Below are positions 36,084-46,073 of a stretch of 48,017 bases of DNA, in pieces. A model generated the notes under the pieces. That model had not been told where the DNA came from. It did no database searches and was given only the letters and a program-made list of their open reading frames with translations. Each line of letters starts with the position of its first letter. The stretch's first letter is position 1. Location: NCBI GenBank assembly GCA_011390065.1, contig JAABTD010000010.1:1-48017 (forward strand), in the 5' to 3' direction. The position numbers and the translations under genes are program-made. Source of the stretch: Desulfobacteraceae bacterium (lineage in GTDB: Bacteria > Desulfobacterota > Desulfobacteria > Desulfobacterales > JAABSP01).

Positions 36084-38494
36084 CAGTCGCCTTCCAGTTG
36101 TTCCGCCCGTTTTTTCAGCAGAAAATGATAAATAAATTCGCAGTATCGGTCCATTTTGTGTTTGCCCCGGGCGGCGACCGTGAATCGCCAGAAACCATAC
36201 AGCTTGGCCAGATTGATCAGCCGTTCGCTGTACAGCCGCCAGGTGAAGTGGCTTTGAACCCGCTCGATGCTGTTGTCTGAAATGCGTTTCCAGAAATCGG
36301 AATCTTCATGGCAGGCGTCCACAAATTTTTCCAGCGTCTTGGCCATGAGGTTCGGTCCGCTGGTGTTGATCAGAAAACCGGATTCGCCGTCCACGATAAT
36401 TTCCTGAGGACCGCCGAATTCCGTGGCCAGGGTGGGCAGCCCCGTGGCCATGGCCTCCAGGATGGTGAGGCCGAAGGCCTCGAAAAGGGCCGGCTGAATG
36501 AAAGCCCCCCCGTGATCGGCGATAATCCGGTAAACTTCGCCGGTCTCCAGCTTGGGAATGGAGGGCAGCCACCGGACGCTGCCGTGGAGTCGGTACCGGT
36601 TGATCAGCTCGTAGGCCAGGCGGATCTGAGCCTGCTCCTCGGCATCCTTGGACTCGTGGACATGGATGGTGCCGGCCGCAAAGATCAGGTTGCACTTTTC
36701 CCGAAGGAGTTTGCTCATGCCGAAGGCCTCGATCAGGCCGGTGATGTTCTTGATTTTGTCGAGTCGCGCCATGGTGAAAAGCGGGATCCGGTTCTGGTCT
36801 TCGAACATCCCGTGGATATCGTCGGACAAATCGCTGAAGAGTCGTCTCTCCCAGGCCTCTTTTTTATGGCGAACCCGCTTTTCATGCTGGTAAAAGGGGA
36901 AATAGATCTGTTCTTCCACCCCCGGCGGGATGACATTGAATTTGGGGGCGAACAGGTCGACGCCGCTGACCACCTGGTAGAGATTGGGCAGGCTGAAAAA
37001 CTGATAGGATTCGTATTGGCCCATGGCATATTCGGTGCCGACGATCTCCTGGGTCGTGCTGGTGATAATGAAATCCGATTTGTTCATGGCCAGGATGTCG
37101 GCGGTGAACTGGAGGGAGAAATTGTACTCCTCTTCCATCTCTTCCCAGTAGAGGTCTGAAAACAGATACTTGGTTTTTTCCAGGGCGTGGGCGATGGTGC
37201 ACTGGATAACGTCCATCTTATCAGACAGCTGCGTGGCCACCAGATTGCCATCGGTATAATTGCCGATGATCAGATCGGGCCGTCCCTCGAATTCCCGCAA
37301 CAGTTCGGATTCGGCGTCGTCGGCGAACCGCTCCAGATAGGGGTAGATGTGGAACCGGGAGACCCACTCCTGAATGACGTTATGATGTTTGTCCCGGAAG
37401 GGGATCCGGAGGATCCAGCCGTTCTCGGTATTGTGGATCTTTTCCTTCCGCTGGTCGCAAGTGGTGTCCTCGGCCTCCGGGATCAGGCGGGTGATGACGA
37501 TGATCTCGGGTTTCGCTTCTACGCCGGTCAGGGCGATTTTTTCCTTCAGGTGCCGCTCCAGTGCCCGGACCTGGTCGAGGATGTAGATCACCTGCCCCCC
37601 CGTATCCGGCTTGCCCAGTACGTTTTCCTGACCGAACCATCCGTGGGGCGAGATGATGGCGATCTTGGAGATCATGGGAAGGGTCACCCGGGAGAGGAAC
37701 GTCTCCAACATGACGTCGGTGGGCTCGTTGATCAGTTCCTCGAGCATCTCCATATTCTCGACGATCCGCCCTGCGGTGTTGCCCCAGCCGGGTTCGAACC
37801 CATGACGCTTCATGCGGGACGACACCTCGCTGTAAGGCGTATCCGGGGCCTGGCTTCTAAGCCATGGCGTCAGGGCCTGCATCTCTTCCAGGCAGTGCCG
37901 CAACCCTTGTATAACGTCGCCGTTGACCAGCAACTGCTGTCCATTGTGTTTGTGAAGCTTGATGAAATCGAAACTCCGGCGCTTCCATTCCCGGGGATTC
38001 TGGAAGATGTTGCTGCACAGATAGCGGCTCAGGAACCGGATGCCGTTTCCCACCGCCTTGGTGTCGCGGATGGAGGGCGAAAAATCGTAAAACGGGAGAA
38101 AGTCGAGATGAAGTTCCGAGCCTTCGCTGCGGCCTTTGGTGACGTGGTGGTCTTTCAGATTCAGGAAATGGGGGATGGTGATCTCCTCCATGTATTCGGC
38201 GTCGTTGCGGAGCTGATAGAAGCGGTACCGCGCGACGGCATAGCGATGGATGATCACGGTGTGGGTTTTGCCGATGAAAAGCTCCTGCACTTTCCGGAGG
38301 AATTGGAACATGCCGGAGCCGGTGCGGAACGCGTCGTCCTTTCCGTTGGCATCGCAGTATTCCTCAAAAGCCAGAACGATCTCGTTTCGCAGCAGAAATG
38401 TTTTTTCCTGCTGCTCCAGCATCGCCAGGAATTCCTTGAAATCCATCAGTTCCGTTTCAGGGATAATGCTTTTCATCAAACCGTGCATGACCAA
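36083..38494 (-). CDS. Sucrose synthase
   Basis: 803 aa; GQENVLGKPDTGGQVIYILDQVRALE, N-terminal sucrose synthase regulatory-type region, GT-B motif GGAFIQPALFEAFGLTILEAMATGLPTLATEFGGPQEIIVDGESGFLI. Confidence 0.9.
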   Translation of the reverse strand: MVMHGLMKSIIPETELMDFKEFLAMLEQQEKTFLLRNEIVLAFEEYCDANGKDDAFRTGSGMFQFLRKVQELFIGKTHTVIIHRYAVARYRFYQLRNDAEYMEEITIPHFLNLKDHHVTKGRSEGSELHLDFLPFYDFSPSIRDTKAVGNGIRFLSRYLCSNIFQNPREWKRRSFDFIKLHKHNGQQLLVNGDVIQGLRHCLEEMQALTPWLRSQAPDTPYSEVSSRMKRHGFEPGWGNTAGRIVENMEMLEELINEPTDVMLETFLSRVTLPMISKIAIISPHGWFGQENVLGKPDTGGQVIYILDQVRALERHLKEKIALTGVEAKPEIIVITRLIPEAEDTTCDQRKEKIHNTENGWILRIPFRDKHHNVIQEWVSRFHIYPYLERFADDAESELLREFEGRPDLIIGNYTDGNLVATQLSDKMDVIQCTIAHALEKTKYLFSDLYWEEMEEEYNFSLQFTADILAMNKSDFIITSTTQEIVGTEYAMGQYESYQFFSLPNLYQVVSGVDLFAPKFNVIPPGVEEQIYFPFYQHEKRVRHKKEAWERRLFSDLSDDIHGMFEDQNRIPLFTMARLDKIKNITGLIEAFGMSKLLREKCNLIFAAGTIHVHESKDAEEQAQIRLAYELINRYRLHGSVRWLPSIPKLETGEVYRIIADHGGAFIQPALFEAFGLTILEAMATGLPTLATEFGGPQEIIVDGESGFLINTSGPNLMAKTLEKFVDACHEDSDFWKRISDNSIERVQSHFTWRLYSERLINLAKLYGFWRFTVAARGKHKMDRYCEFIYHFLLKKRAEQLEGD

Positions 38495-38521
38495 AACCTC
38501 CTCTTTTGCTTGGATGGGCGA

Positions 38522-39409
38522 CTATGAAAACCGGGACCGAAACGGCGCGTAAAAATCGGCGTCTTCCGGGATGGCGCCTTCGATTTCGCAGATGCTGCTG
38601 GCGAACCGGGTGGCCAACCGGAGGATGCGGTCGCCGTCCCATCCCGATAGACAGCCAGCGGCAAGGATGGATGTAAAGCCGTCGCCGGCCCCGACGGTAT
38701 CGACGATGGACAGGTTTTCGGAAGGGGCCGCCAAATATCGACCCTCCCGGGTGTAGAGGCGGCTGCCTTCACCGCCCATGGTCAGGGCCGTCATCTCCAG
38801 GTCGTAATCGTCCATCAGTCGGCGGACGGCGGTCTCCGTGTCGCCCGGGACATCAAGCATTTCCTGGATGATGCTCAATTCGTCGCCATTGAGCTTGAGA
38901 ATCGTGCAGGGGTCCAGGGAGGCCCGGACGATGGTTTCGTCATAACATCCGGGGCGAAAATTGACATCGTAGAGGCACCGGGTTTTGCGCCCCCGGCTGT
39001 CGAGCATCTCTCTCACCTGCCGGAAGCCCCCGGGACTCCGCTGAATCAGGGAACCGTAATAGACTATGTCCGCCTCCGCCATGAGGGTCCGGACGGCATC
39101 GGTGCAGGCGACGTGGTCATAGGCCACGTCCTCCACGATATGGAACCGGGCGTTGCCCTCGGCATCCAGCGCAACCTGGACTTCTCCGGTCTTGTGGTCC
39201 TCGTCGATCTGAATAGAGTCAGAATCGAAATTCCTCTCTTTCAGGAATCCCAGAATTTCCCGCCCCTTTTCATCCTCACCGATCCGGCTGATGAAATGCG
39301 TGGCGAATCCCAGGGACTGAAGGTGGAAGGCGAAGTTGAAGGGCGCGCCCCCGATCCGCCGGTATTTCGGAAATATGTCAAACAGGATCTCGCCGATGGA
39401 AACGATCAT
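38522..39409 (-). CDS. PfkB-family carbohydrate kinase (fructokinase-like)
   Basis: SIGEILFDIFPKYRRIGGAPFNFAFHLQSLG...MGGEGSRLYTREGRYLAAPSENLSIVDTVGAGDGFTSILAAG. Confidence 0.88.
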   Translation of the reverse strand: MIVSIGEILFDIFPKYRRIGGAPFNFAFHLQSLGFATHFISRIGEDEKGREILGFLKERNFDSDSIQIDEDHKTGEVQVALDAEGNARFHIVEDVAYDHVACTDAVRTLMAEADIVYYGSLIQRSPGGFRQVREMLDSRGRKTRCLYDVNFRPGCYDETIVRASLDPCTILKLNGDELSIIQEMLDVPGDTETAVRRLMDDYDLEMTALTMGGEGSRLYTREGRYLAAPSENLSIVDTVGAGDGFTSILAAGCLSGWDGDRILRLATRFASSICEIEGAIPEDADFYAPFRSRFS

Positions 39410-39515
39410 TTTGCCACCTTATGGGTTGCGGCCGATACGGCTTCAGGGTTTGTTATGGCCTCGACAATAAAATCTTACCAGCATGTCGGTGGGTTGTAAA
39501 GGGGGGATGGGCCCG

Positions 39516-39541
39516 GGGGCGCCGCAATAGCGGCCTGCCCC
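39516..39541 (-). terminator. Stem-loop directly after the thrC stop; no clear T-tract
   Basis: Plus strand GGGGC GCCGC AATA GCGGC CT GCCCC: 10-bp stem with a 2-nt bulge. Terminator role uncertain. Confidence 0.45.
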
Positions 39542-41044
39542 TTACAGCCGCTTGAGATCCAGCTTCCGGGCGATCTCCTCGGCGGCGCGGTCCACAAAGC
39601 GTGCAAGCGCTTCCCCCTCCAGGGGGGCGCCCGGCGCCGGGACGGCGTCCAGGTCGTCGGGCCGCACCAGTTCCGGCCGGTTGGCGATGGCCGGATCGGG
39701 CGTGATGCCGAATTCCGGGGGAAAGGAATTGGAAAAATACATGTCCTGGAAACCGGCGAATTTCAGCGCGTGGGCCGTGGAATCGACGATGGCCACATCG
39801 TCGGAAGAGACGTATCCGGCGGCCTTGGCCGCCACCAGCCCGGCCAGGGACTCGCCGCCGTGGGTGCAGGCGATGTGGCCGTTGTGATTGGCGGTCAGCT
39901 CCCAGTCCATGATGGCTTGTTCCGGGACCTCCACGAAAAAGACCCGGTCTTTTCCGGCGGCAGCGTTGTACCGATCCACCAGATGGATCACCCGGGGCAT
40001 GGAGACCGGATTGCCGATCATAGCGGCCTGGGCCACGCTGGGGCGGACGGTCACGGGCTGGAATCGACGTTTTTCCGGGTCGGTCTCCTTGTAGTATTGA
40101 TACACCGGGTTGGCGTGTTCCGACTGGACCCCAACGATTTTGGGCAGGGCATCGATGACGCCGATGTCCAGGAACTTGAGAAATCCGCTCATGATGGCCG
40201 TGATGTTGCCGGCATTGCCGATGGGAACGACCACGACCTTGTCGGCCATGTCATAATCGAAATCCTGAGCGATCTCGTAAGAGTAGGATTCCTGCCCCAG
40301 AATCCGCCAGGCGTTTTTGGAATTGAGGAGCGCCACGTTGTAATTGTCCGCAAGAGATTCCACGACCTTCATGCAGTCGTCGAAAACACCGGGGATTTCG
40401 AACACCGCAGCCCCGCTGCCGAGAGGCTGGGAGAGCTGCTGGGGCGTCACTTTCTGGTGGGGGAGGAGCACCGCCGATTTGATGTGGGGTTTGAGATAGG
40501 CGGCGTAAAGCGCCGCCGACGCCGACGTGTCGCCGGTGGAGGCGCAGATGGCCAGCACATCCGAGACCTTTCCGGTATTCACGAGAAAATGGATGTAGGA
40601 CAGCGCGCTGGCCATGCCCCGATCCTTGAAGGAGGCGCTGGGGTTCTGGCCGTCGTTCTTGAAGAAAAACCGGATGCCGGCTTTTTCCCGCAAAAGCCCA
40701 TTGGCCTCCACCACGGGCGTGTGCCCCTCGCCCAGATAGACGATGGACGACAGCGGCAGCACCGGACCGATGAGTTCGTGGTACCGGTAGATCCCCTTCA
40801 TCGCCGGAATCTTGAGCATCCGGCGATAATCGAAGATCCGCCGCCAGACGGCGCCGGGAATCGCTTTCAGCCGGTCGAAGTCGCCGTCCTCGATGAGCAG
40901 CACCTTGCCGCAGTCGGGGCAGGTGTAGAGCAGCTTCTCGATGGAATGTTCGGCTTCGCAGCCCAGGCAGCGGTAACGGAGTTGGCCCGACGGGTCGGGG
41001 ATGATGTGGGGCCGGATGTCTTCTGGGAAATCATCTACGCTCAT
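39542..41044 (-). CDS. thrC: Threonine synthase
   Basis: RYRCLGCEAEHSIEKLLYTCPDCGKVL zinc-ribbon; GLLREKAGIRFFFKNDGQNPSASFKDRGMASALSYI (PLP Lys motif); ASTGDTSASAALYAAYL; VPIGNAGNITAIMSGF. Confidence 0.93.
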   Translation of the reverse strand: MSVDDFPEDIRPHIIPDPSGQLRYRCLGCEAEHSIEKLLYTCPDCGKVLLIEDGDFDRLKAIPGAVWRRIFDYRRMLKIPAMKGIYRYHELIGPVLPLSSIVYLGEGHTPVVEANGLLREKAGIRFFFKNDGQNPSASFKDRGMASALSYIHFLVNTGKVSDVLAICASTGDTSASAALYAAYLKPHIKSAVLLPHQKVTPQQLSQPLGSGAAVFEIPGVFDDCMKVVESLADNYNVALLNSKNAWRILGQESYSYEIAQDFDYDMADKVVVVPIGNAGNITAIMSGFLKFLDIGVIDALPKIVGVQSEHANPVYQYYKETDPEKRRFQPVTVRPSVAQAAMIGNPVSMPRVIHLVDRYNAAAGKDRVFFVEVPEQAIMDWELTANHNGHIACTHGGESLAGLVAAKAAGYVSSDDVAIVDSTAHALKFAGFQDMYFSNSFPPEFGITPDPAIANRPELVRPDDLDAVPAPGAPLEGEALARFVDRAAEEIARKLDLKRL

Positions 41045-41154
41045 GGGGTGGTTCCTATGGGGTCTTGTATTCGGAATAACGTCATATGAAACGAGCAGCA
41101 AGCGGTTGTTCGAAGACTGTCCGATTCCGCATGTCATCGATCAGTCGTTAAATA

Positions 41155-42429
41155 TTACCGCTCAATTATATCTGTCCCTCCCATATACTCCCGCAACGCC
41201 TCGGGAATCGTCACAGACCCGTCCTCTGCCTGGAAGTTTTCCAGAATCGCCGCCACCGTCCGGCCCACGGCGAGGCCGGAGCCGTTTAACGTATGCACCA
41301 GCTCGGTCCCCTTCTTGCCCTTCCGCTTGAACCGGATGTTGGCCCGGCGGGCCTGGAAATCTTCGAAGTTGGAGCACGACGAGATTTCGCGGTAGACGCC
41401 CTGGGCCGGCATCCAGACTTCGATGTCGTAGGTCTTGGCCGAGGAGAACCCCAGGTCGCCGGTGCACAAGGTGATGACCCGATAGGGGATGTTCAGCCGC
41501 CGGAGGATCGTTTCGGCCTGGACCAGCAGCGACGCCAGTTCGTCGTAGGAGGTTTCCGGATCAGCGAACTTGACCAGTTCCACCTTGTTGAACTGGTGCT
41601 GGCGAATGAGGCCCCGGGTGTCCTTGCCGTAAGAGCCGGCCTCAGACCGGAAACAGGGGGTGAAAGCGGTGTAGTAGATGGGCAGGTCGTCGGCGTCGAG
41701 CACTTCGCCCTGGTGGATGTTGGTCACGGGAACCTCCGCCGTGGGGATGAGATAATAGTCCCACCCGTCCAGCTTGAACAGATCCGCCTCGAATTTGGGC
41801 AACTGGCCCGTGCCGGTCATGGTCTGCCGGTTGACCATGAAGGGCGGCAGGACCTCCGTGTAGCCGTGCTCGTTGGTGTGGATGTCGAGCATGAAGTTGA
41901 TGAGGGCCCGTTCCAGTCGGGCGCCGGCGCCGAAATAGAGCGGAAACCGCGCCCCGGTGATCTTGGCGGCCCGTTCGAAATCGAGGATGCCCAGCCCCTC
42001 GCCGATGTCCCAGTGGGCCTTGGGCTCGAAATCGAAGACCGGAAGGGTTCCTTCGGTTTTGAGCACGGTGTTTTCGGTTTCGTCTTTCCCCACCGGGACC
42101 GACTCGTGGGGGATGTTGGGGATCCCCATGAGGATTTCGGAAAGCGTCGCCTCGTGTTCGCCCAGCGTTTTTTCCAGCTCCTTGATCCGGCCGGCCACCG
42201 CCCGCATTTCCAGCACCCGGTCCTCGGCGTCTTCGCCCTTTTTCTTTTTTTCCGCGATCTCTTCGGAGACCACGTTGCGCTGGTGGCGAAGCGCCTCGAT
42301 TTCGGTCAGGGCCTCCCGCCGCTTGGCGTCGCACGCATCGAAGGTCGCAAGATCGACCGCATCCCCCCGGTTCCGGAGGGCGTTCTGGACGGTCTCCAGG
42401 TTCTGTCTCACATACTTGATTTCCAGCAT
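41155..42429 (-). CDS. serS: Serine--tRNA ligase
   Basis: [101 protein letters not shown]. Confidence 0.97.
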   Translation of the reverse strand: MLEIKYVRQNLETVQNALRNRGDAVDLATFDACDAKRREALTEIEALRHQRNVVSEEIAEKKKKGEDAEDRVLEMRAVAGRIKELEKTLGEHEATLSEILMGIPNIPHESVPVGKDETENTVLKTEGTLPVFDFEPKAHWDIGEGLGILDFERAAKITGARFPLYFGAGARLERALINFMLDIHTNEHGYTEVLPPFMVNRQTMTGTGQLPKFEADLFKLDGWDYYLIPTAEVPVTNIHQGEVLDADDLPIYYTAFTPCFRSEAGSYGKDTRGLIRQHQFNKVELVKFADPETSYDELASLLVQAETILRRLNIPYRVITLCTGDLGFSSAKTYDIEVWMPAQGVYREISSCSNFEDFQARRANIRFKRKGKKGTELVHTLNGSGLAVGRTVAAILENFQAEDGSVTIPEALREYMGGTDIIER

Positions 42430-42557
42430 AACCGAATCCTATCTGTGGTGGCGAGTGGGTGTTCTTTCACGGCAAGGTTCATGGGTCGGAGCCATGTCCC
42501 CGGCTTATCCTTGACGCATTACCACGGGTGGTATGTTTAGTCAATGATTATTATAAG

Positions 42558-42587
42558 TTGACTTCTATCCTTGTTTGCGTGTATGGT
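42558..42587 (+). promoter_or_regulatory. Putative sigma70-type promoter for the 5-formyl-THF cyclo-ligase gene
   Basis: TTGACT (42558-42563), 18 nt, TATGGT (42582-42587), 40 nt upstream of the ATG at 42627. Confidence 0.5.
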
Positions 42588-42626
42588 AGGAGATCAACAT
42601 ACTGAAACCGATGCTGGAGAAGACAC

Positions 42627-43214
42627 ATGGAGGAAATCCAAGAAGCGAAGCGTCAAATTCGGGAAGAGATGGCAAGAATGCTGGCGTCGATTTCCGAAGC
42701 GGATCTGGCGGAAAAACGACGGCAGATCGAAGAGCGGCTTTTTGATTTTGCCAATTTTCAGGAGGCCCGGATTCCTCTGCTTTACATTCACGGCCCCGGC
42801 GAACTCGACTCCGAAAATATTTTAAGACGATGCCGGGCCGAGCACAAGATCGTGATCCTACCCCTGCGGGGAAAGGAAAACAGCAAGCTGGCGCTGATGA
42901 AGGTGGACGATTTGAAACGGGACCTCCGGTCCGGGGCGGTCGAGACCCTTGAGCCCGATCCGAAACGGTGCAAGAAGGTGCCGCTGGAATGCATCGAAAT
43001 CGCCGTCGTGCCGGGGATCGCTTTCGATGAAAAAGGGGGGCGGCTCGGCCGGGGAAGCGGCTATTACGACCGGTTGATTCCCAGACTCCCCGCCACCACG
43101 CGTAAAGTCGCCCTGGCCCTGGAAGGCCAGCTTCTGAGCCAGATACCCTCGGAATCCCACGACAAGTCGGTGGACATCATCATTACCGAAGAGCGGATTA
43201 TCTACAGAATCTGA
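42627..43214 (+). CDS. 5-formyltetrahydrofolate cyclo-ligase
   Basis: VVPGIAFDEKGGRLGRGSGYYDRLIPRLPATTRKVALALEGQLLSQIPSESHDKSVDIIITEERI. Confidence 0.94.
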   Translation: MEEIQEAKRQIREEMARMLASISEADLAEKRRQIEERLFDFANFQEARIPLLYIHGPGELDSENILRRCRAEHKIVILPLRGKENSKLALMKVDDLKRDLRSGAVETLEPDPKRCKKVPLECIEIAVVPGIAFDEKGGRLGRGSGYYDRLIPRLPATTRKVALALEGQLLSQIPSESHDKSVDIIITEERIIYRI

Positions 43215-43225
43215 CGGCGAGGGCG

Positions 43226-44242
43226 TCAGCTTGCAGCCTCCTCCTTCGGGTTGAGTATCTTTTCCAGCTTCTGCAGGTTCACGTCTTCCCCCACCGCGAT
43301 GACCGTGTCCCCGATGTTGAGGGCGGCCAGATGAGACGGATTGAAGTGCATGGAGCCGTCCGGTTTCTTGATGGCGACGATAATCAGGTTGTAGTCCTGA
43401 CGGATTCCCGAATCTTTCAGCATCACCCCCACCAGATGAGAATGGGCGCTCACCGGTATCTCCTCCATCTGAATGTCCGTGGGCTTGTCCGACAGGGCCA
43501 GGTCGAGAAAACTCGTCACGGTGGGCCGGAGGATCCGCTGGGCCATGCTGGCCGCGCCCATCTCATAGGGGGATTCCACGCGGTTGGCCCCGGCGGCGAT
43601 CAGCTTCGACTTGGAAGCCTTGTCGCCGGCCCGGGCGATGATGTTCAGATCCGGGTTGAGCTGCCGCGCGGTGAGGACCAGAAAGACGTTGTCCGCATCG
43701 GTCCCCAGGGCTGCGATGACGCCCTTGGCATGCTCGATGCGCGCTTTCTGAAGGTTGGCCTCGCTGTATGCTTCACCGGAAATGTAAGGGAAGCCGTCTT
43801 TTTCCATCTGTGGAACCAGGTCGGGATTGCTCTCGATGACCACCAGATCGATGGGCTTCCGGCGGAGCTTCTTGCACAGCACCCGCCCGATCCGCCCGTA
43901 TCCGCATACGATATAGTGATCTTTCAACCGGTCGATTTTTCTGTTCAATCGCTGCCTCCCCAATATGTCCCTGATCTGACCTTCCACCATGAACTGCACC
44001 ACGGCCCCCGCCACATAAACAAAGAATCCGAACCCCACCAGGATCAGCCCGACGGTGTAGACCCGGCCGAGGCTGCTCAGGGGCTGCACTTCGCCGTACC
44101 CGACTGTGGTGATGGTGATAATGGTCATGAAAAGCGCGTCCAGAACCCCCCATCCCTCGATGAACATATAGCCGAGGGCGCCTGAAATGGTGATGAGGAC
44201 CGTGAGGATGAAAGCGATGATCAAATATTTGGTGCTGTGCAT
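43226..44242 (-). CDS. Ion channel / TrkA-N/TrkA-C potassium channel protein
   Basis: Selectivity filter TITTVGYGEV; RCK domain HYIVCGYGRIGRVLCKKL...VIESNPDLVPQM; TrkA-C C-terminus. Confidence 0.92.
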   Translation of the reverse strand: MHSTKYLIIAFILTVLITISGALGYMFIEGWGVLDALFMTIITITTVGYGEVQPLSSLGRVYTVGLILVGFGFFVYVAGAVVQFMVEGQIRDILGRQRLNRKIDRLKDHYIVCGYGRIGRVLCKKLRRKPIDLVVIESNPDLVPQMEKDGFPYISGEAYSEANLQKARIEHAKGVIAALGTDADNVFLVLTARQLNPDLNIIARAGDKASKSKLIAAGANRVESPYEMGAASMAQRILRPTVTSFLDLALSDKPTDIQMEEIPVSAHSHLVGVMLKDSGIRQDYNLIIVAIKKPDGSMHFNPSHLAALNIGDTVIAVGEDVNLQKLEKILNPKEEAAS

Positions 44243-44394
44243 GGGGCGATGCGGATCCTGTTGGCTTCGGAGTGACCCAAAGCTCAGGTTTTATGGATTA
44301 TTTTATTGTAAAATCAAGAAAATTCTACTTTAATAGAAAAGAGTTGAAGCCCGAAAATTAATGAAAACCTTTTGATTCATTAAGAAAAACTTCT

Positions 44395-45060
44395 ATGGAA
44401 AAAGATGCCGTCAAATTTGAACGACAACGGGAGGAGATGGTTCGCAAGCAGATCGAATCCCGTGGCGTGACCGACCCCAAGGTCCTGGACGCCATGCGAA
44501 TCGTTCCGCGCCACCTGTTTGTGAACGAGGCGCTCATGGACCAGGCCTATGGCGACTTTCCCCTCCCCATCGGGGACAAGCAGACCATTTCTCAACCCTT
44601 TATCGTGGCCGAGATGACCCAGGCCCTTCAACTGGACGAGGACGACCGGGTGCTGGAGATCGGCACCGGATCCGGTTACCAGGCGGCGGTGCTGGCGCAG
44701 ATCGCCTACCGGGTCTATACCATTGAACGGATCGAATCCCTGTATGAAAAAGCGCGCAATCTGTTTGCGGAACTAAGATACGACAATATCGTGACCCGTC
44801 TGGCCGACGGCACCGCCGGCTGGCCGGAGAAAAGCCCTTTTGACGCCATCATCGTCACCGCCGGGGCCCCCGCCATTCCCCGCCATCTCATCGCTCAGTT
44901 GTCGGTGGGCGGCCGGATGGTCATCCCGGTAGGCAATAAATACTCTCAGGAATTGACCAAAATCCATAAGGATCAGGGGGGAATCCGTCAGACCTCCCTG
45001 GGCGGCTGCCGTTTCGTCAAACTGGTGGGCCGCGACGGCTGGAAAGAGGAGGATCATTGA
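44395..45060 (+). CDS. pcm: Protein-L-isoaspartate O-methyltransferase
   Basis: MVRKQIESRGVTDPKVLDAMRIVPRHLFV; VLEIGTGSGYQAAVLAQI; DAIIVTAGAPAIPRHLIAQLSVGGRMVIPVG. Confidence 0.95.
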   Translation: MEKDAVKFERQREEMVRKQIESRGVTDPKVLDAMRIVPRHLFVNEALMDQAYGDFPLPIGDKQTISQPFIVAEMTQALQLDEDDRVLEIGTGSGYQAAVLAQIAYRVYTIERIESLYEKARNLFAELRYDNIVTRLADGTAGWPEKSPFDAIIVTAGAPAIPRHLIAQLSVGGRMVIPVGNKYSQELTKIHKDQGGIRQTSLGGCRFVKLVGRDGWKEEDH

Positions 45061-46040
45061 AAAAAACCGTGTTTCTGTATCTCAAAGGGATCGCCATGGG
45101 CGGGGCCGACGCCGTGCCCGGCGTCTCGGGCGGCACCATCGCTTTCATCTCGGGCATCTACGAAGAACTGATCGACGCCATTCGCTCCTTTAATGGAGAC
45201 GCCCTCAGACTGCTGAGCCGGAAAGATTTTCCGGGTTTCTGGCGCCATGTCAACGGCCCGTTCCTTGCCGTGCTCCTTGCGGGCATCGGCACCGCCCTGG
45301 TGCTCCTCTCCCGGATCATCCTCTACTGGCTGGTCCATTATCCGGAAATGCTCTGGGCCTTTTTCTTCGGACTGATCGTCGCCTCGGCCCTGATGGTGGG
45401 CCGGAAGATCTCCCGATGGAAAGGCTTCGTCCTCTTCTCGGTCCTCCTGGGGACAGGATTCGGATATGCCGTAACGGTGATCACGCCGGCTGAAACCCCG
45501 ATCTCGGCGGTCTTCGTGTTCTTCTCAGGGATGATCGCCATCTGCGCCATGATCCTGCCCGGCATTTCCGGCTCTTTTATCCTGTTGCTGCTGGGAAAAT
45601 ACGAATACGTTCTGGGGGCGTTGCGGGATTTCCATCTCTCGGTCATCCTGATTTTTTCGACGGGCGCGGCCGTAGGGTTGCTTTCCTTTTCCCATTTGCT
45701 TCACTGGATGCTGCGGCGGTTCCACGACCTGACCGTGGCCTTTCTCACCGGCATCATGATCGGCTCCCTCAACAAGGTCTGGCCGTGGAAGGAGACCATC
45801 GAGACCTTCACCTCCCACAGCGGCAAGATCAAGCCCCTGGTGACCCGAAACATCCTTCCCTTCGATTACCTGGAGGTCGCCGGTCGGGATCCCTACCTGG
45901 TTCCGGCGGTTCTGCTGGCCCTGTTCGGTTTCGGCATCGTCATGTGTCTGGAGCGGATGTCCGGCGGCGTCGGGCCCGCCGAGGACATGGCGGCGGAAAA
46001 GGGTCCGGGCGAAACATTGGAGAAGCGGCCCGCGGGATGA
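45057..46040 (+). CDS. DUF368 membrane protein (PopT-type undecaprenyl-phosphate translocase family)
   Basis: LKGIAMGGADAVPGVSGGTIAFISGIYEELIDAI and MIAICAMILPGISGSFILLLLGKYEYVLGAL, the paired DUF368 motifs. TTG start overlapping the pcm stop. Confidence 0.9.
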   Translation: MKKTVFLYLKGIAMGGADAVPGVSGGTIAFISGIYEELIDAIRSFNGDALRLLSRKDFPGFWRHVNGPFLAVLLAGIGTALVLLSRIILYWLVHYPEMLWAFFFGLIVASALMVGRKISRWKGFVLFSVLLGTGFGYAVTVITPAETPISAVFVFFSGMIAICAMILPGISGSFILLLLGKYEYVLGALRDFHLSVILIFSTGAAVGLLSFSHLLHWMLRRFHDLTVAFLTGIMIGSLNKVWPWKETIETFTSHSGKIKPLVTRNILPFDYLEVAGRDPYLVPAVLLALFGFGIVMCLERMSGGVGPAEDMAAEKGPGETLEKRPAG

Positions 46041-46073
46041 TCCCCCATAAATGATCCTCCACAACCCGGCGGG

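Noticed and set aside
37187-38527. 446-aa plus-strand ORF
   Set aside because: Antisense to sucrose synthase; composition typical of shadow ORFs.
39770-41089. 439-aa plus-strand ORF
   Set aside because: Antisense to thrC.
41293-42540. 415-aa plus-strand ORF
   Set aside because: Antisense to serS.
42430-42626. Possible 6S RNA upstream of the 5-formyl-THF cyclo-ligase gene (the usual ssrS position in gammaproteobacteria)
   Set aside because: No long rod-like hairpin with a central bubble seen by eye, and a good promoter sits close to the ATG, leaving little space.
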